Positions 1-8,873 of a DNA stretch of 64,000 nt are shown piece after piece. Under the pieces are notes generated by a model that had not been told where the DNA came from, made no database searches, and saw only the letters and a program-made list of their open reading frames with translations. Each line of letters starts with the position of its first letter. Position 1 is the first letter of the stretch. The stretch is from Pseudoalteromonas xiamenensis. GTDB taxonomy: Bacteria; Pseudomonadota; Gammaproteobacteria; Enterobacterales; Alteromonadaceae. The stretch lies in the NCBI RefSeq assembly GCF_042431545.1, contig NZ_JBHLYX010000003.1; one strand, written 5' to 3'. A program made the position numbers and the translations under genes.

Positions 1-2
1 GT

Positions 3-905
3 TCACGTTATTCATTTGTCCATGCGGATATTTGTGATCATCAAAAGATGGTTGAGTTATTCAACGATTTTAAGCCCGATAAAATCATTCACCTTGCAGC
101 AGAAAGTCATGTTGATCGATCTATTGGTGGACCAGGTGCTTTTATCCAAACAAATGTCGTCGGAACTTTCACGCTGCTTGAAGCCGCTAGACAATATTTT
201 TGTTCTTTGTCTGAGACTCAACAAGCTGGTTTTCGTTTCCATCATGTCTCAACCGATGAAGTTTACGGTGATTTGTCTGAAGCCGATTTACCGTTTACAG
301 AGACTCACCGATATGAGCCAAGTTCACCTTATTCTGCTTCTAAAGCAGCAAGTGACCATTTAGTTCACGCATGGAGCAGAACGTACAAACTACCTTGTTC
401 TATTAGTCATTGCTCCAATAATTATGGACCATTCCATTTTCCTGAAAAGCTTATTCCTCTAACTATTATCAGTGCGTTGCAAAACAAATCTATCCCTGTA
501 TTTGGTGATGGTTTGCAGATCCGAGATTGGTTGTTTGTTGAAGATCATGTTGAAGCAATTTATGACATTGTCATTCAAGGGAAAGTCGGAGAAACCTATA
601 ATATTGGCGGAAATTGCGAGCGAACTAATTTGGCCGTCGTTACTTCTATTTGCGAAATTTTAGATAGGCTTCAGCCAAGTAAAATAGTTGTTTCTTATAA
701 AGAGCTTATCCAATTTGTTACCGACAGAGCAGGACACGATCGCCGTTACGCCATTGATGTTTCAAAGCTGACAAATGAGCTTAATTGGTACTCAAGCGTA
801 ACGTTCGAAGAAGGTTTAGAACGGACTGTAAGCTGGTTCATAGATAACAAAAACTGGTGGCAAAATATTAGTACTACAGAACGTCCTGGGGTGGTGGGGA
901 ATTGA
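3..905 (+). CDS. rmlB: dTDP-glucose 4,6-dehydratase, 5' end cut by window edge
   Basis: This enzyme converts dTDP-glucose to dTDP-4-keto-6-deoxyglucose, the second step of dTDP-L-rhamnose synthesis in the cytoplasm. The reading frame is open from base 3 and begins inside the protein with RYSFVHADICD, the RmlB segment just after the NAD-binding start, so roughly 60 N-terminal residues lie outside the window. The AAESHVDRS segment, STDEVYG and the catalytic YSASK (YxxxK) are visible, as is the C-terminal region with RDWLFVEDH. The stop overlaps the TTG start of rmlA, so the two are translationally coupled. The partners rmlC and rmlD are not next to it but at 53.3-54.7 kb. Identification is firm; only the true start is unseen. 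Confidence 0.95.
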   Translation, partial: SRYSFVHADICDHQKMVELFNDFKPDKIIHLAAESHVDRSIGGPGAFIQTNVVGTFTLLEAARQYFCSLSETQQAGFRFHHVSTDEVYGDLSEADLPFTETHRYEPSSPYSASKAASDHLVHAWSRTYKLPCSISHCSNNYGPFHFPEKLIPLTIISALQNKSIPVFGDGLQIRDWLFVEDHVEAIYDIVIQGKVGETYNIGGNCERTNLAVVTSICEILDRLQPSKIVVSYKELIQFVTDRAGHDRRYAIDVSKLTNELNWYSSVTFEEGLERTVSWFIDNKNWWQNISTTERPGVVGN

Positions 906-1804
906 AAGGGATAGTACTCGCTGGTGGTTCTGGTTCTCGTCTGTATCCAATTACTCCTGGGATTTCAAAACAATTATTGCCGGTCTATGACAAGCCATTA
1001 ATTTACTATCCAATCTCTGTGCTAATGTTGGCTGGAATTCGGGATATTCTCATTATTACAACGCCAGACGATTTACTTAGTTTTCGACGAATACTGGGAA
1101 CTGGAGAACAATTTGGCGTTTCGTTCAATTACGCGATTCAACCAGAGCCTAAAGGCATCGCGCAAGCATTTATTATAGCCGAGGAGTTTATTGGCAACGA
1201 TAATGTATGTTTAGTGTTAGGTGATAATGTGTTTTATGGTCAGGGTTTCACCCCTAAACTAATGGCTGTAGCGGCACGCAAACAAGGTGCCAGTGTTTTT
1301 GCCTATCAAGTCGTCGACCCAGAGCGTTTTGGTGTTGTGGAGTTTGATGATAACTTTAACGCGCTTTCTATAGAAGAAAAACCCGATGTACCGAAATCGG
1401 ATTATGCGGTTACTGGATTGTATTTTTACGATAATCAAGTACTTGAACTAGCAAAGAAGCTCGAGCCCTCGAATAGAGGCGAGCTAGAGATTACCGACAT
1501 AAATAAAGTGTATATGAAACAACAGCAGTTGAGTGTGGAGTTATTAGGCAGAGGGTTTGCTTGGCTAGATACTGGCACGCCGGATAGTTTATTGGAAGCC
1601 AGCCATTTTGTACAAACGATTGAACGCAGACAAGGACTGAAAATTGCCTGTCTTGAAGAAATAGCTTATCTCAAAGGGTGGTTGAGTGCTGAGATTATTT
1701 TTGAACGATTTAAAGGACAGCAAAATACTTATGCAACCTATTTAAAACAGTTAGTTTCAAAATCCTCAGCACATAACAAAAAAAGGATTGAACGTAATGG
1801 TTAG
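902..1804 (+). CDS. rmlA: Glucose-1-phosphate thymidylyltransferase
   Basis: RmlA couples glucose-1-phosphate with dTTP to give dTDP-glucose, the first and feedback-regulated step of dTDP-rhamnose synthesis. The 300-residue length is typical. The N-terminal nucleotide-binding signature is present as LAGGSGSRLYPIT, followed by KQLLPVYDKP, and LGDNVFYG and EEKP motifs occur further in. The start is a TTG at 902 that overlaps the rmlB stop. No earlier in-frame ATG is possible without running into rmlB, and the protein begins MKGIVLAGG as the family does. A downstream membrane protein follows closely, consistent with one transcript. Confidence 0.95.
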   Translation: MKGIVLAGGSGSRLYPITPGISKQLLPVYDKPLIYYPISVLMLAGIRDILIITTPDDLLSFRRILGTGEQFGVSFNYAIQPEPKGIAQAFIIAEEFIGNDNVCLVLGDNVFYGQGFTPKLMAVAARKQGASVFAYQVVDPERFGVVEFDDNFNALSIEEKPDVPKSDYAVTGLYFYDNQVLELAKKLEPSNRGELEITDINKVYMKQQQLSVELLGRGFAWLDTGTPDSLLEASHFVQTIERRQGLKIACLEEIAYLKGWLSAEIIFERFKGQQNTYATYLKQLVSKSSAHNKKRIERNG

Positions 1805-2942
1805 GCAATCTTTTATACTCTTTTTCTTGGTAATGATTTTAGCTAGCTTTATTTCGTACAAAAGCACATTTAACTATAACATACTGCCAACAAATGCATT
1901 GTTTGAATTGTTGGTGGTGATTAGCCTTTTTTTCGTTTCTAAACGCATGCCGCTTAGAGCTTGGTTTGTGTTGGCGGTCAGTCTTGTCTATATTATATAC
2001 GCATTTATTAAGTCTAAGTTAAATTACACCCACCCAGTAGATTTTATTTTAGCTTTTAAGGCATTTATTTATCTAATATTTCTTTGCTTCTTCACTCAAA
2101 AAGTATTGTTTGCTCGATTCTCGTTGGTTAAAGGTTTGGACTATTTGCTAGTCATTTTTTTAGCAAAGTATGTTATTTGGATTCTGTTAGGTGGAGGCCT
2201 GAGACCTGGCTTATTTACTGAAAACAACTTCGAAATTATGTTGGTGTTATTTTGGGCGTTAACTGTATGGAATTTGGAAGGTAAACTGACTTTAAAGCAG
2301 TGGTTGTTATTGACTGCTGTTATTTTCTTGTCGGGTTCTCGTTCTGGTGTAGTGTCATATTTTGCGATGCTATGCATTCTGCTTATACGACAATTTGATT
2401 GGAAAACGATTTTAAAGCTCGCGCTTTTGGGGTTGATTGGCGTAGGAGTGGTTGGCATTTTTATCAGCCGAATGTCCGGAGGTGATTTAAACTCAATAGA
2501 CAGAGTCGTGTTTTTCCAAGGGTTGTTAATTGCAATGAGAGATTGGGAGCTGATGGACTATTTAATCGGTGCACCACCGTTAACCGCAATGCCTGAAGTG
2601 GTATGCCAACGTATGCAATATTACACGACCTTGTTTAGTGCGAAAGACCCTTCAGTTTGCTATTCGGTAATTTTGCATTCCTTTGTTATGCGTATCGTTC
2701 ATGACCATGGATTCTTCGGACTTGTATTCTTGTTCTGGGCGACCAATGCGTTATTAAAACTGAGTTTTGTGGCAAAAAGAGTTAGAGTGACTGTATTAGC
2801 TATATTATTTCTCAACGGATTGTCGGTAAGTTCTTTAAATAGTGTTTATGCACTGGTTGGTTTAATTGTTTTAGTAGTCGCACCTTATAAAGAAAAGGTG
2901 ATATTTTTGCAAAAGGCGGATCACAAAGCAGTTACTAGCTAA
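1797..2942 (+). CDS. O-antigen polymerase/ligase family membrane protein
   Basis: A 381-residue, very hydrophobic protein with about ten predicted membrane segments. The LSGSRSG stretch near residue 180 followed by a hydrophobic helix is typical of the Wzy_C (O-antigen ligase WaaL / Wzy polymerase) superfamily. It would act at the periplasmic face of the inner membrane, either polymerising repeat units or ligating glycan to lipid A-core; sequence alone does not decide which. The ATG at 1797 is preferred to a TTG at 1788 because the AGGA at 1783-1786 is well spaced from the ATG. It overlaps the 3' end of rmlA by a few codons, and its stop lies in a hairpin shared with the convergent acyltransferase. 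Confidence 0.75.
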   Translation: MVRQSFILFFLVMILASFISYKSTFNYNILPTNALFELLVVISLFFVSKRMPLRAWFVLAVSLVYIIYAFIKSKLNYTHPVDFILAFKAFIYLIFLCFFTQKVLFARFSLVKGLDYLLVIFLAKYVIWILLGGGLRPGLFTENNFEIMLVLFWALTVWNLEGKLTLKQWLLLTAVIFLSGSRSGVVSYFAMLCILLIRQFDWKTILKLALLGLIGVGVVGIFISRMSGGDLNSIDRVVFFQGLLIAMRDWELMDYLIGAPPLTAMPEVVCQRMQYYTTLFSAKDPSVCYSVILHSFVMRIVHDHGFFGLVFLFWATNALLKLSFVAKRVRVTVLAILFLNGLSVSSLNSVYALVGLIVLVVAPYKEKVIFLQKADHKAVTS

Positions 2943-2955
2943 AAGCTGTTAACTG
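2929..2955. terminator. Imperfect inverted repeat between convergent genes
   Basis: CAGTTactAGCT, a 3-base loop, then AGCTgttAACTG forms a nearly symmetric hairpin covering the stop codon of the polymerase-like gene and the stop codon of the convergent acyltransferase. There is no clear T-run on either strand, so function as a bidirectional terminator is only suggested by its position. Confidence 0.35.
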
Positions 2956-3608
2956 CTCTTGGTTTGAGATTTAGCGTGTCTCCAGTAATAGTTTTCTTTC
3001 TTGATACTTGCTGGAGTTCCTGCGATTACGCATTCATCTGTGCTAAAGTTTTTGGTAATAGTGCTCGACATTGCAACTAGACATCGATTGCCAATTACGC
3101 TGCCAGGAGCAAAGCGAGAAGCACTGCCAATATAACAATCATCACCGATTAACACCGTAGTTTTTGTCGAACCTGCACCGTGAGTCCAAAACTGTGACTG
3201 TAGCCCCGCAATCCACGTATTTGTGCCTATTTCTATGGTGCCTGCTAGGTCAAAATAATGATGAGAAGTGATTAGAGAGTTTTCCTTTAACAGCAAACTT
3301 CTAGAGTAAACCGTGCTTGCATGCTGAGGTTCAATAACCCACCAACCGCATTCAAAGACATTACTTTTATCTATAGAGGCATTAGCCTCCATAACAAATC
3401 TAAACGGTCCAGTGAAGCGGTTGTTCCTGCCAATTCTGCACGAATCAAGCTTGGCTGAATCAACAACAATAACCGTTTTCCAACCAATGATAGAATTGCG
3501 GATATCATAACCAAACAAAGTTTTGTATAAGCTACAACGGAGTATATTTGTAGGAACGTAGGCAATAATATTTGCTAAAACGATTCTTAGCTTTCTATTT
3601 TTAAACAT
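2949..3608 (-). CDS. Left-handed beta-helix (hexapeptide) acyltransferase
   Basis: A 219-residue protein with the hexapeptide-repeat pattern (IGRNNRF, IEIGTNTWIAG, IGDDCYIGSASRFAPGSVIG) of LbH acetyl/acyltransferases, ending in the common VIAGTPA segment. It probably O- or N-acylates a sugar of the nearby polysaccharide. It is the last gene of a three-gene minus-strand run, 12 bp after the glycosyltransferase at 3621-4697, and converges with the polymerase/ligase-like gene. Donor and acceptor cannot be read from the sequence. The first 30 residues are hydrophobic and basic, which could be peripheral membrane association. Confidence 0.75.
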   Translation of the reverse strand: MFKNRKLRIVLANIIAYVPTNILRCSLYKTLFGYDIRNSIIGWKTVIVVDSAKLDSCRIGRNNRFTGPFRFVMEANASIDKSNVFECGWWVIEPQHASTVYSRSLLLKENSLITSHHYFDLAGTIEIGTNTWIAGLQSQFWTHGAGSTKTTVLIGDDCYIGSASRFAPGSVIGNRCLVAMSSTITKNFSTDECVIAGTPASIKKENYYWRHAKSQTKSS

Positions 3609-3620
3609 ACGTTTTTCCTT

Positions 3621-4697
3621 TTACTTCATGTTGTTTAAAAAGTTATCAAACGAGAACTTCTCTTCAAAAAGCGTTCTATCAATAGGTTCAAACCGAGTTG
3701 TTAAAGCCTTCGCAATCTCAGAGGCGTACACCCTTTCGTCAAACTCAATTTCATTGGGAAAGTTGAACAGCTCTAATAATTCACGAGCACCACATTTAGT
3801 AGTGATCACAGGTGTTCCTAATACAGCAGATTCAATGACAACCGTTGGGAGACCTTCAAAATGAGATGTCATACAAACTAGATCGGCATTTTTTATGTAT
3901 TTATAAGGGTTGTTGACAAACCCAACGAAGTTAACGTGGTCTTCAATACCCAATTTTGTCACGAGGTCTTCGAGCGACTTTCGTAATTCACCATCACCGA
4001 GCAAGTGTAATACAATTGCTGAATCGTGCTTTGTATATTCCTTAACGGCTCTTAGAAGAAACTCGAAGTTTTTTTGATAAACCATTCGTCCGACAGCGAC
4101 GATATGCTTTTTGTTCTCATCGATAAAACGCGGGTCGTCAATCGCTTCTTCAGTAGCCTTTTGCTCTATGTAGTCGATATCGATAAAGTTGTAGACGGTT
4201 TTAGTGTTCTTGATGTTCGAAATTGAACTTTTTACATAATTTGATACGCAATTGATAACCGATGACTGGACGGCATATTTGTTAAAAAACCATCGAACCG
4301 GATTAAGTGAACTGTATAAATCAAAACCGCAATGCAACCAGCTAATTTTTTTACAATCTACGTCGCTAACAGAGTGAATGATAAGATCAGGCCAACCTTC
4401 GAGAAATGAAATGAGCTCATAGCTGCCGTTTTCTGAACAAAATTGGCGTGCGATCTGCTTTTTGAACAAAAACAACTTTATCAAACACAAGTAGCGATTG
4501 AGTCTTGAAGTCGGTTCGTAAACAAAGTCTATATTCTCTGGTAACTCTTGCTGTAATAGCTCTCCTTCTTTTAAGAGCACTACAATTTTTAATTGATCAC
4601 TCGAAAAGCGCTTGTTAAATACCTTTGCAAAGTTAATCAAAATACGCTCAGCACCACCACCGTTAAGTGATTTTATAACGATTATTTTCTTATTCAT
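3621..4697 (-). CDS. Glycosyltransferase, GT4-type
   Basis: A 358-residue GT-B fold glycosyltransferase. The N-terminus begins with the typical KSLNGGGAERI motif of group 1 transferases. The C-terminal half carries VGRMVYQKNFEFLL, LGDGELR and HFEGLPTVVIE (the E-x7-E donor-site motif near residue 290). It would add one sugar to the lipid-linked repeat unit at the cytoplasmic face of the membrane. A longer frame starts at 4742, but the ATG at 4697 places GGGAER at the usual distance and overlaps the upstream glycosyltransferase by only 8 bp, as expected for a coupled operon. The sugar specificity is unknown. Confidence 0.85.
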   Translation of the reverse strand: MNKKIIVIKSLNGGGAERILINFAKVFNKRFSSDQLKIVVLLKEGELLQQELPENIDFVYEPTSRLNRYLCLIKLFLFKKQIARQFCSENGSYELISFLEGWPDLIIHSVSDVDCKKISWLHCGFDLYSSLNPVRWFFNKYAVQSSVINCVSNYVKSSISNIKNTKTVYNFIDIDYIEQKATEEAIDDPRFIDENKKHIVAVGRMVYQKNFEFLLRAVKEYTKHDSAIVLHLLGDGELRKSLEDLVTKLGIEDHVNFVGFVNNPYKYIKNADLVCMTSHFEGLPTVVIESAVLGTPVITTKCGARELLELFNFPNEIEFDERVYASEIAKALTTRFEPIDRTLFEEKFSFDNFLNNMK

Positions 4698-5757
4698 GCG
4701 TTTGTCTAATCTCGTTAAAAAAGTTAAGGCGCATAATTTCATTTAAAGACGCGTCGATTGCGCTAAGTTCTGACTTAGGAACTGTGAAATATTGATTGCG
4801 CTCAATAAACTGCTGAAGTTCTGCAACGGACTTGTCAGATAAATCATCGAGTTTAAAGCACCAGGATGGTTTGTTCTTGTCCACTATATCTTCATAACCT
4901 AAGACTATAGGAAAACCGGCAAGAAGATATTCCCTAACCTTTAAAGGACATGCTTCCGATAAACCTTTTCTGTGCAAGGCCAACGTACCAATTGCAACAT
5001 GGCATTGAGACAGAATTTTGCCATAATCGCTAGATGTCAAAAAACCATGATAAGTAAGATTACTTCGATTTTCACCGGATGGACCTATTATGTGAAAGTC
5101 ATACATTGGAAGTCTTTTTGCTATTTCTTCAATAATGTCGGTGCCATGCCAATCTTGATTGGGTGAACCTAAAAAACACAGCGATGTTTTTGCGTTTTGC
5201 TCACTGCATTTCAACGGCTTATATTTATCTAAATTGACCGAATTGGTCACCGTAATGTGGGGTACGGCATTGGACTGGTTATACTCAAGTCGAAAAATTT
5301 CATTAGTGACAGAAACAACCCCTTTAATTCGCTTACTAAAAAGCTTATTAAATACAAGCAATGATGTATAGCGCAGTAAGGCTTTTAAGGATGAGTCGGT
5401 CTTAAGCTGTAACCACGCTTCTTGAATGCTCGCGGTATTGGATTCAATGATCAGTTTAAATTTAGACGCTAGTTTAAATACCGTTGAATTCCAAAAGTCG
5501 TACCTGAAATACAGAATATCAGGATTGAAAGCGGTTATATCATTGAGCAAATCTGAGTTAACAAAAATGCGGCTTTTGATTGCTCCTTCGAAGGGGTAAC
5601 ATTTAGCTTTCAAAAGACTCTTATCACCATTTTTGCATATCGAAAATACAATAACTTCATGCCCCTGTTTTTCCCAAACACTTATCTGATCGATAATTTT
5701 TTTGACTACGCCGTCATTACTATCGATATTGTGGCTTAAAACATATGCAATTTTCAT
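4690..5757 (-). CDS. Putative glycosyltransferase, GT4-like
   Basis: A 355-residue protein. MKIAYVLSHN followed by GVVKKIIDQISVWEKQGHEV is a classic GT-B N-terminal domain. The C-terminal half has FLGSPNQDWHG, IIGPSG and a degenerate donor site around SEACPLKVREYLLAG. It is the first gene of the minus-strand group 5757-2949. The frame is open upstream to 5847, but the ATG at 5757 gives the family-like start, and the extra 30 residues look random. No promoter was identified confidently in the 200 bp between it and the insertion sequence. Acceptor and donor are unknown. Confidence 0.75.
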   Translation of the reverse strand: MKIAYVLSHNIDSNDGVVKKIIDQISVWEKQGHEVIVFSICKNGDKSLLKAKCYPFEGAIKSRIFVNSDLLNDITAFNPDILYFRYDFWNSTVFKLASKFKLIIESNTASIQEAWLQLKTDSSLKALLRYTSLLVFNKLFSKRIKGVVSVTNEIFRLEYNQSNAVPHITVTNSVNLDKYKPLKCSEQNAKTSLCFLGSPNQDWHGTDIIEEIAKRLPMYDFHIIGPSGENRSNLTYHGFLTSSDYGKILSQCHVAIGTLALHRKGLSEACPLKVREYLLAGFPIVLGYEDIVDKNKPSWCFKLDDLSDKSVAELQQFIERNQYFTVPKSELSAIDASLNEIMRLNFFNEIRQTHE

Positions 5758-6042
5758 TTGGCAACAAACTAGATTCGTTGTCTGACTAAGCTCGGGATAT
5801 AACTTCACTACCAATCTATAGGCAAACATATTATTTGAAATTACCACGATGATACCTGTAAAAGGGTCTTTTCGGAACTTCTTGTTTAATTAAGTAGTAC
5901 TTTCAAAGTAGATTTCAGATTTAACGACCCTTACTAAATTTAGGCTTTTTGTTCACTTCCTTTTTGTAAACCTCCCCTAAAATAGCGTCATGCCTTTTTA
6001 GTGTTTTTCTGCGTAAACTGAGTCAATAGATGAGAACTCCTG

Positions 6043-6327
6043 ATGAAAAAGTCCCGTTACATATAGTCACAGATCGTGAAGATCTTAAAGGAAGTGGAAG
6101 CTGGCAGACTGGTCAAAGAAATCTGTCGTGAGTATGGTGTTTCAGATGTAACCTACTACAACTGGAAAACTAATTACGGTGGTATGGAAGCCTCTGATAT
6201 CAAAAGGCTAAAAGACCTTGAAGACGAAAATTGGGGACTTAAAGCAATGTTCGCGGATTTAAGCTTGGAACACTGGATACTCAAAGATATCGTCGAAAAA
6301 AGCTGTAAAGCCAGCGATAAGGCGTGA
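6043..6327 (+). pseudogene. IS3-family transposase OrfA, broken
   Basis: From the ATG at 6043 the frame reads MKKSRYI, meets a TAG at 6064-6066, then continues SQIVKILKEVEAGRLVKEICREYGVSD with the helix-turn-helix and leucine-rich coiled coil of OrfA. The remaining open stretch can start at a GTG at 6076. The usual end of OrfA (a VEKKL-type terminus) is replaced by a run-on into the OrfB frame, at a six-A tract at 6296-6301 that probably lost one base. This is also the position where IS3 elements programme a -1 frameshift. The product would not be functional. Confidence 0.85.
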
Positions 6328-7152
6328 GCTTGTTGATTATGCGCGATAGCAGCATGGTGCTAGTTTACGTCTTGCATGTCGCGCTGTTGGCATCAGTGAT
6401 TCAGTCAACCGATATCAGCCTGATCAAACGCGGGATGATAAGGTCAACGCCAAACTGATAGAAGCCGCTGAATGCTATCCAGCCTATGGATTCAGCAAGC
6501 TGTACAAAATCTAGCGGCGTTGGGGTCATGGCTGGGATCATAAGTGTGTTTACCGGATTTATTGCGAGCTGAAGCTAAATATGCAACGCCGTGGAAAACG
6601 CCGTCTACAGCTAGAAACCCGGAGCCACTAGCCGTTCCTGTCCAAGCTAACCATTGCTGGTCAATGGATTTTATGTACGACAGCCTACAATGTGGGAGAC
6701 GCTTCAGAACGTTCAATTTGGTGGATGACTTCAACCGTGAAGCACTGGCTATATAAAATGATCTGTATTTACCATCGCAGCGCGTAGTCAGGGTATTGGA
6801 GCGTCTCTTCGCCTGGCGGGGTTAACCCAATAAACTTCGTATGGACAACGGGCCGGAATTTATCTCAGTTACTCTGGCAAGCAGGGCAGAAGACATGGTA
6901 TTGCGCTGGAGTTTATTAAACCGGGAAAGCCTGCTCAGAATTCCTTTATCTAGAGATTCACCCGCACTTACTGGGCGGAAATACTCAACATGTATGTCTT
7001 CAAAACATTAAACGAAGTACGTGAGCTGACCGAAAAGTTGGATGAAAGAATACCACGAGGAACGACCCCATGATGCGCTGAATGATCTGACACCATGGGA
7101 ATATTTAAGTAAGCATGAACAAGCCGAAATCTCTAATTATGGATGTAACTAA
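6300..7152 (+). pseudogene. IS3-family transposase OrfB (DDE), multiply broken
   Basis: Translation across frames recovers KAVKPAIRRELVDYA, then RLACRAVGISDSV, AAECYPAYGFSKLYKI, NHCWSMDFMYDS (first catalytic Asp), RMDNGPEF (second Asp) and LNDLTPWEYLSKHEQAEISNYG, ending at the TAA 7150-7152. Internal stops occur, including one in the VYRIYCELKLN region, a TAA just before RMDNGPEF, and a TAG at 6951-6953 exactly where the third catalytic residue, Glu, is expected (QNSFI-stop-RF). There are also frameshifts near 6600 and 6870. This is a fossil gene. Confidence 0.85.
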
Positions 7153-7168
7153 TTAGGGGAGGTTTGCA

Positions 7169-7574
7169 AACCAACGAAGTCTCAGTACCAAACTAGTATA
7201 AGCCTTGAGCCTTAAAACGATGTAATTTATTATGATATAGACCAAAACAGGCAGAAAAAAGAGATACTGTAATTTTTTGTTCTGCGTATTACTCGGAATA
7301 AAAAAAACTGGTATACTCTGCGGTCGATTTAGGGTTGGTAATTAATCGATCTTCAAAAAATAACGTTGTGGATTGCTCTCTTTGATAAGTCACATGGATT
7401 CATTCTATTTGTGGTACTTTGATTAAGTTTTTGTTTGTCAATTTAATCTCTGTTCCAAAATGTCGAGAGATAAAAAACTCTATATTTCGGCCAAGCTTAT
7501 GGAGGTCGAATGAGTTGCTGCAGTGTTGGATTCAATCATTGAGACAACCGGAAGGGTTTTAGAGTAGGACAAAT
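7169..7574 (+). other. Intergenic leader upstream of the diamino-uronate block
   Basis: This 406-bp stretch between the dead IS and the wbpA-like gene has no credible coding frame. It is AT-rich, contains an extended -10 promoter candidate (annotated separately) and leaves a leader of about 250 bases before the first ATG at 7575. I see no ops/JUMPstart core here. Confidence 0.6.
7309..7317 (+). promoter_or_regulatory. Candidate extended -10 promoter
   Basis: TGGTATACT matches the extended -10 form (TG-n-TATAAT with one mismatch). No good -35 box sits 16-18 bp upstream, as expected when an extended -10 is used. It is the best promoter candidate for the block beginning at 7575; the call is by pattern only. 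Confidence 0.45.
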
Positions 7575-8855
7575 ATGTTTCAGCCATCAGCAGAATCTAA
7601 AATAGGTATTATAGGACTTGGATACGTAGGTCTCCCATTGGCTGCCGAGTTTGGTAGAAAGTTCGATGTAGTTGGGTTTGATATTAACCAAAGTCGTATT
7701 GCTGAGCTATTAGAGCATGTTGACTCGACTCTTGAGGTTAGTAAAGAGCAGCTAGTTGCCGCAGGACGTCTTACTTTTTCTTTTAACGAAAACTCTCTTT
7801 CAGATTGTAACATATTCATTGTTACAGTCCCTACGCCTATCGACGAAAGTAACGCACCAGATTTAACACCTCTTCGCAAAGCGTCAGAACTACTTGGTCG
7901 TCACGTTAAAAAGAATGATGTGGTTATCTTTGAATCGACTGTTTACCCTGGTGCGACCGAAGAAGTTTGCTTGCCTATCATAGAAAAGGTTTCAGGCTTA
8001 AAGTTTAACCAAGACTTTTTTGCCGGTTACTCGCCTGAGCGTATCAATCCAGGTGATAAAGTTAATACATTAACTAAAATCATGAAGATTACTTCTGGTT
8101 CTACACCGGAAGTCGCTGATTTTGTTGATGGTTTGTATCGCTCAATCGTAACCGCGGGTACATATAAAGCGAGCTCTATTAAAGTGGCGGAAGCAGCTAA
8201 AGTTATTGAAAATACGCAACGTGATTTGAATATTGCGGTAATTAACGAGTTTGCTAAGATTTTTAACCGTTTAGGTATTGATACTGAAGAAGTATTAAAT
8301 GCGGCAGGTACTAAGTGGAACTTTTTGAAGTTTAAGCCTGGTCTGGTTGGCGGTCACTGTATTAGTGTGGACCCTTACTATTTAACGCACAAAGCCCAAG
8401 AGGTCGGTTACCGTCCTGAAGTTATTCTCGCGGGGCGTCGCATTAACGATGGTATGGGTGAATATGTTGCGACACAGCTCGTCAAAAAACTCGCATCGAG
8501 AAAGATCCACATCGATGAAGCTAAGGTGCTAATTCTTGGTTTTACTTTTAAAGGCGACTGTCCAGATGTTCGTAACACTAAGATAGTGGATATTGTGAAA
8601 GAGCTGCAAGATTTCAATATGTCCGTCGATGTATATGATGACTGGGCAAGCTCAGAAGAAGTTGAACATGAATACGGCCTCAAGCTTATCTCACACATTA
8701 AACCAGGTCATTACGATGCCATTGTTGTCGCGGTAGATCATTCTGAATTTAAAACATGGGGCGCAGCGAAGCTTCGTTCGTTTGGTAAAACAGAGCACGT
8801 TTTATACGATGTAAAACACGTATTGAAATCAAACGAAGCAGATATCAGATTATAA
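7575..8855 (+). CDS. wbpA: UDP-N-acetylhexosamine 6-dehydrogenase (TviB/WbpA type)
   Basis: NAD-dependent nucleotide-sugar dehydrogenase, 426 residues, oxidising C6 of UDP-GlcNAc (or UDP-GalNAc) to the uronic acid. The N-terminal Rossmann motif is GIIGLGYVGLPLA (residues 11-23), the central domain carries ENTQRDLNIA and NEFAKIF, and the catalytic Cys262 lies in GGHCISVDPYYL. The C-terminal domain has LGFTFKGDCPDVRNTK. It belongs to the TviB/WbpO/WbpA group rather than the Ugd group, unlike the second dehydrogenase at 19270. It is followed directly by WbpB-, WbpD- and WbpE-like genes, which makes UDP-GlcNAc the likelier substrate and UDP-GlcNAcA the product. The symbol reflects pathway role, not proven orthology. 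Confidence 0.85.
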   Translation: MFQPSAESKIGIIGLGYVGLPLAAEFGRKFDVVGFDINQSRIAELLEHVDSTLEVSKEQLVAAGRLTFSFNENSLSDCNIFIVTVPTPIDESNAPDLTPLRKASELLGRHVKKNDVVIFESTVYPGATEEVCLPIIEKVSGLKFNQDFFAGYSPERINPGDKVNTLTKIMKITSGSTPEVADFVDGLYRSIVTAGTYKASSIKVAEAAKVIENTQRDLNIAVINEFAKIFNRLGIDTEEVLNAAGTKWNFLKFKPGLVGGHCISVDPYYLTHKAQEVGYRPEVILAGRRINDGMGEYVATQLVKKLASRKIHIDEAKVLILGFTFKGDCPDVRNTKIVDIVKELQDFNMSVDVYDDWASSEEVEHEYGLKLISHIKPGHYDAIVVAVDHSEFKTWGAAKLRSFGKTEHVLYDVKHVLKSNEADIRL

Positions 8856-8873
8856 TTTAGGACACGCACTTAC

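Larger units (their letters stand above)
5965..7168 (+). mobile_element. Degenerate IS3-family insertion sequence
   Basis: The ends are imperfect inverted repeats: TGTAAACCTCCCCTAA at 5965-5980 and TTAGGGGAGGTTTGCA at 7153-7168, which match at 15 of 16 positions after reverse complementation. The 1204-bp length and the two overlapping frames (helix-turn-helix OrfA, DDE integrase OrfB) are those of IS3-family elements. Both frames are broken. The 3-4 bases flanking each end differ, so no target duplication survives. The element separates the rml-side glycosyltransferases from the wbp-type sugar block. Confidence 0.9.

Noticed and set aside
5960..7173. Target-site duplication for the IS3 remnant
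   Set aside because: The bases just outside the two inverted repeats do not match, so none can be claimed.
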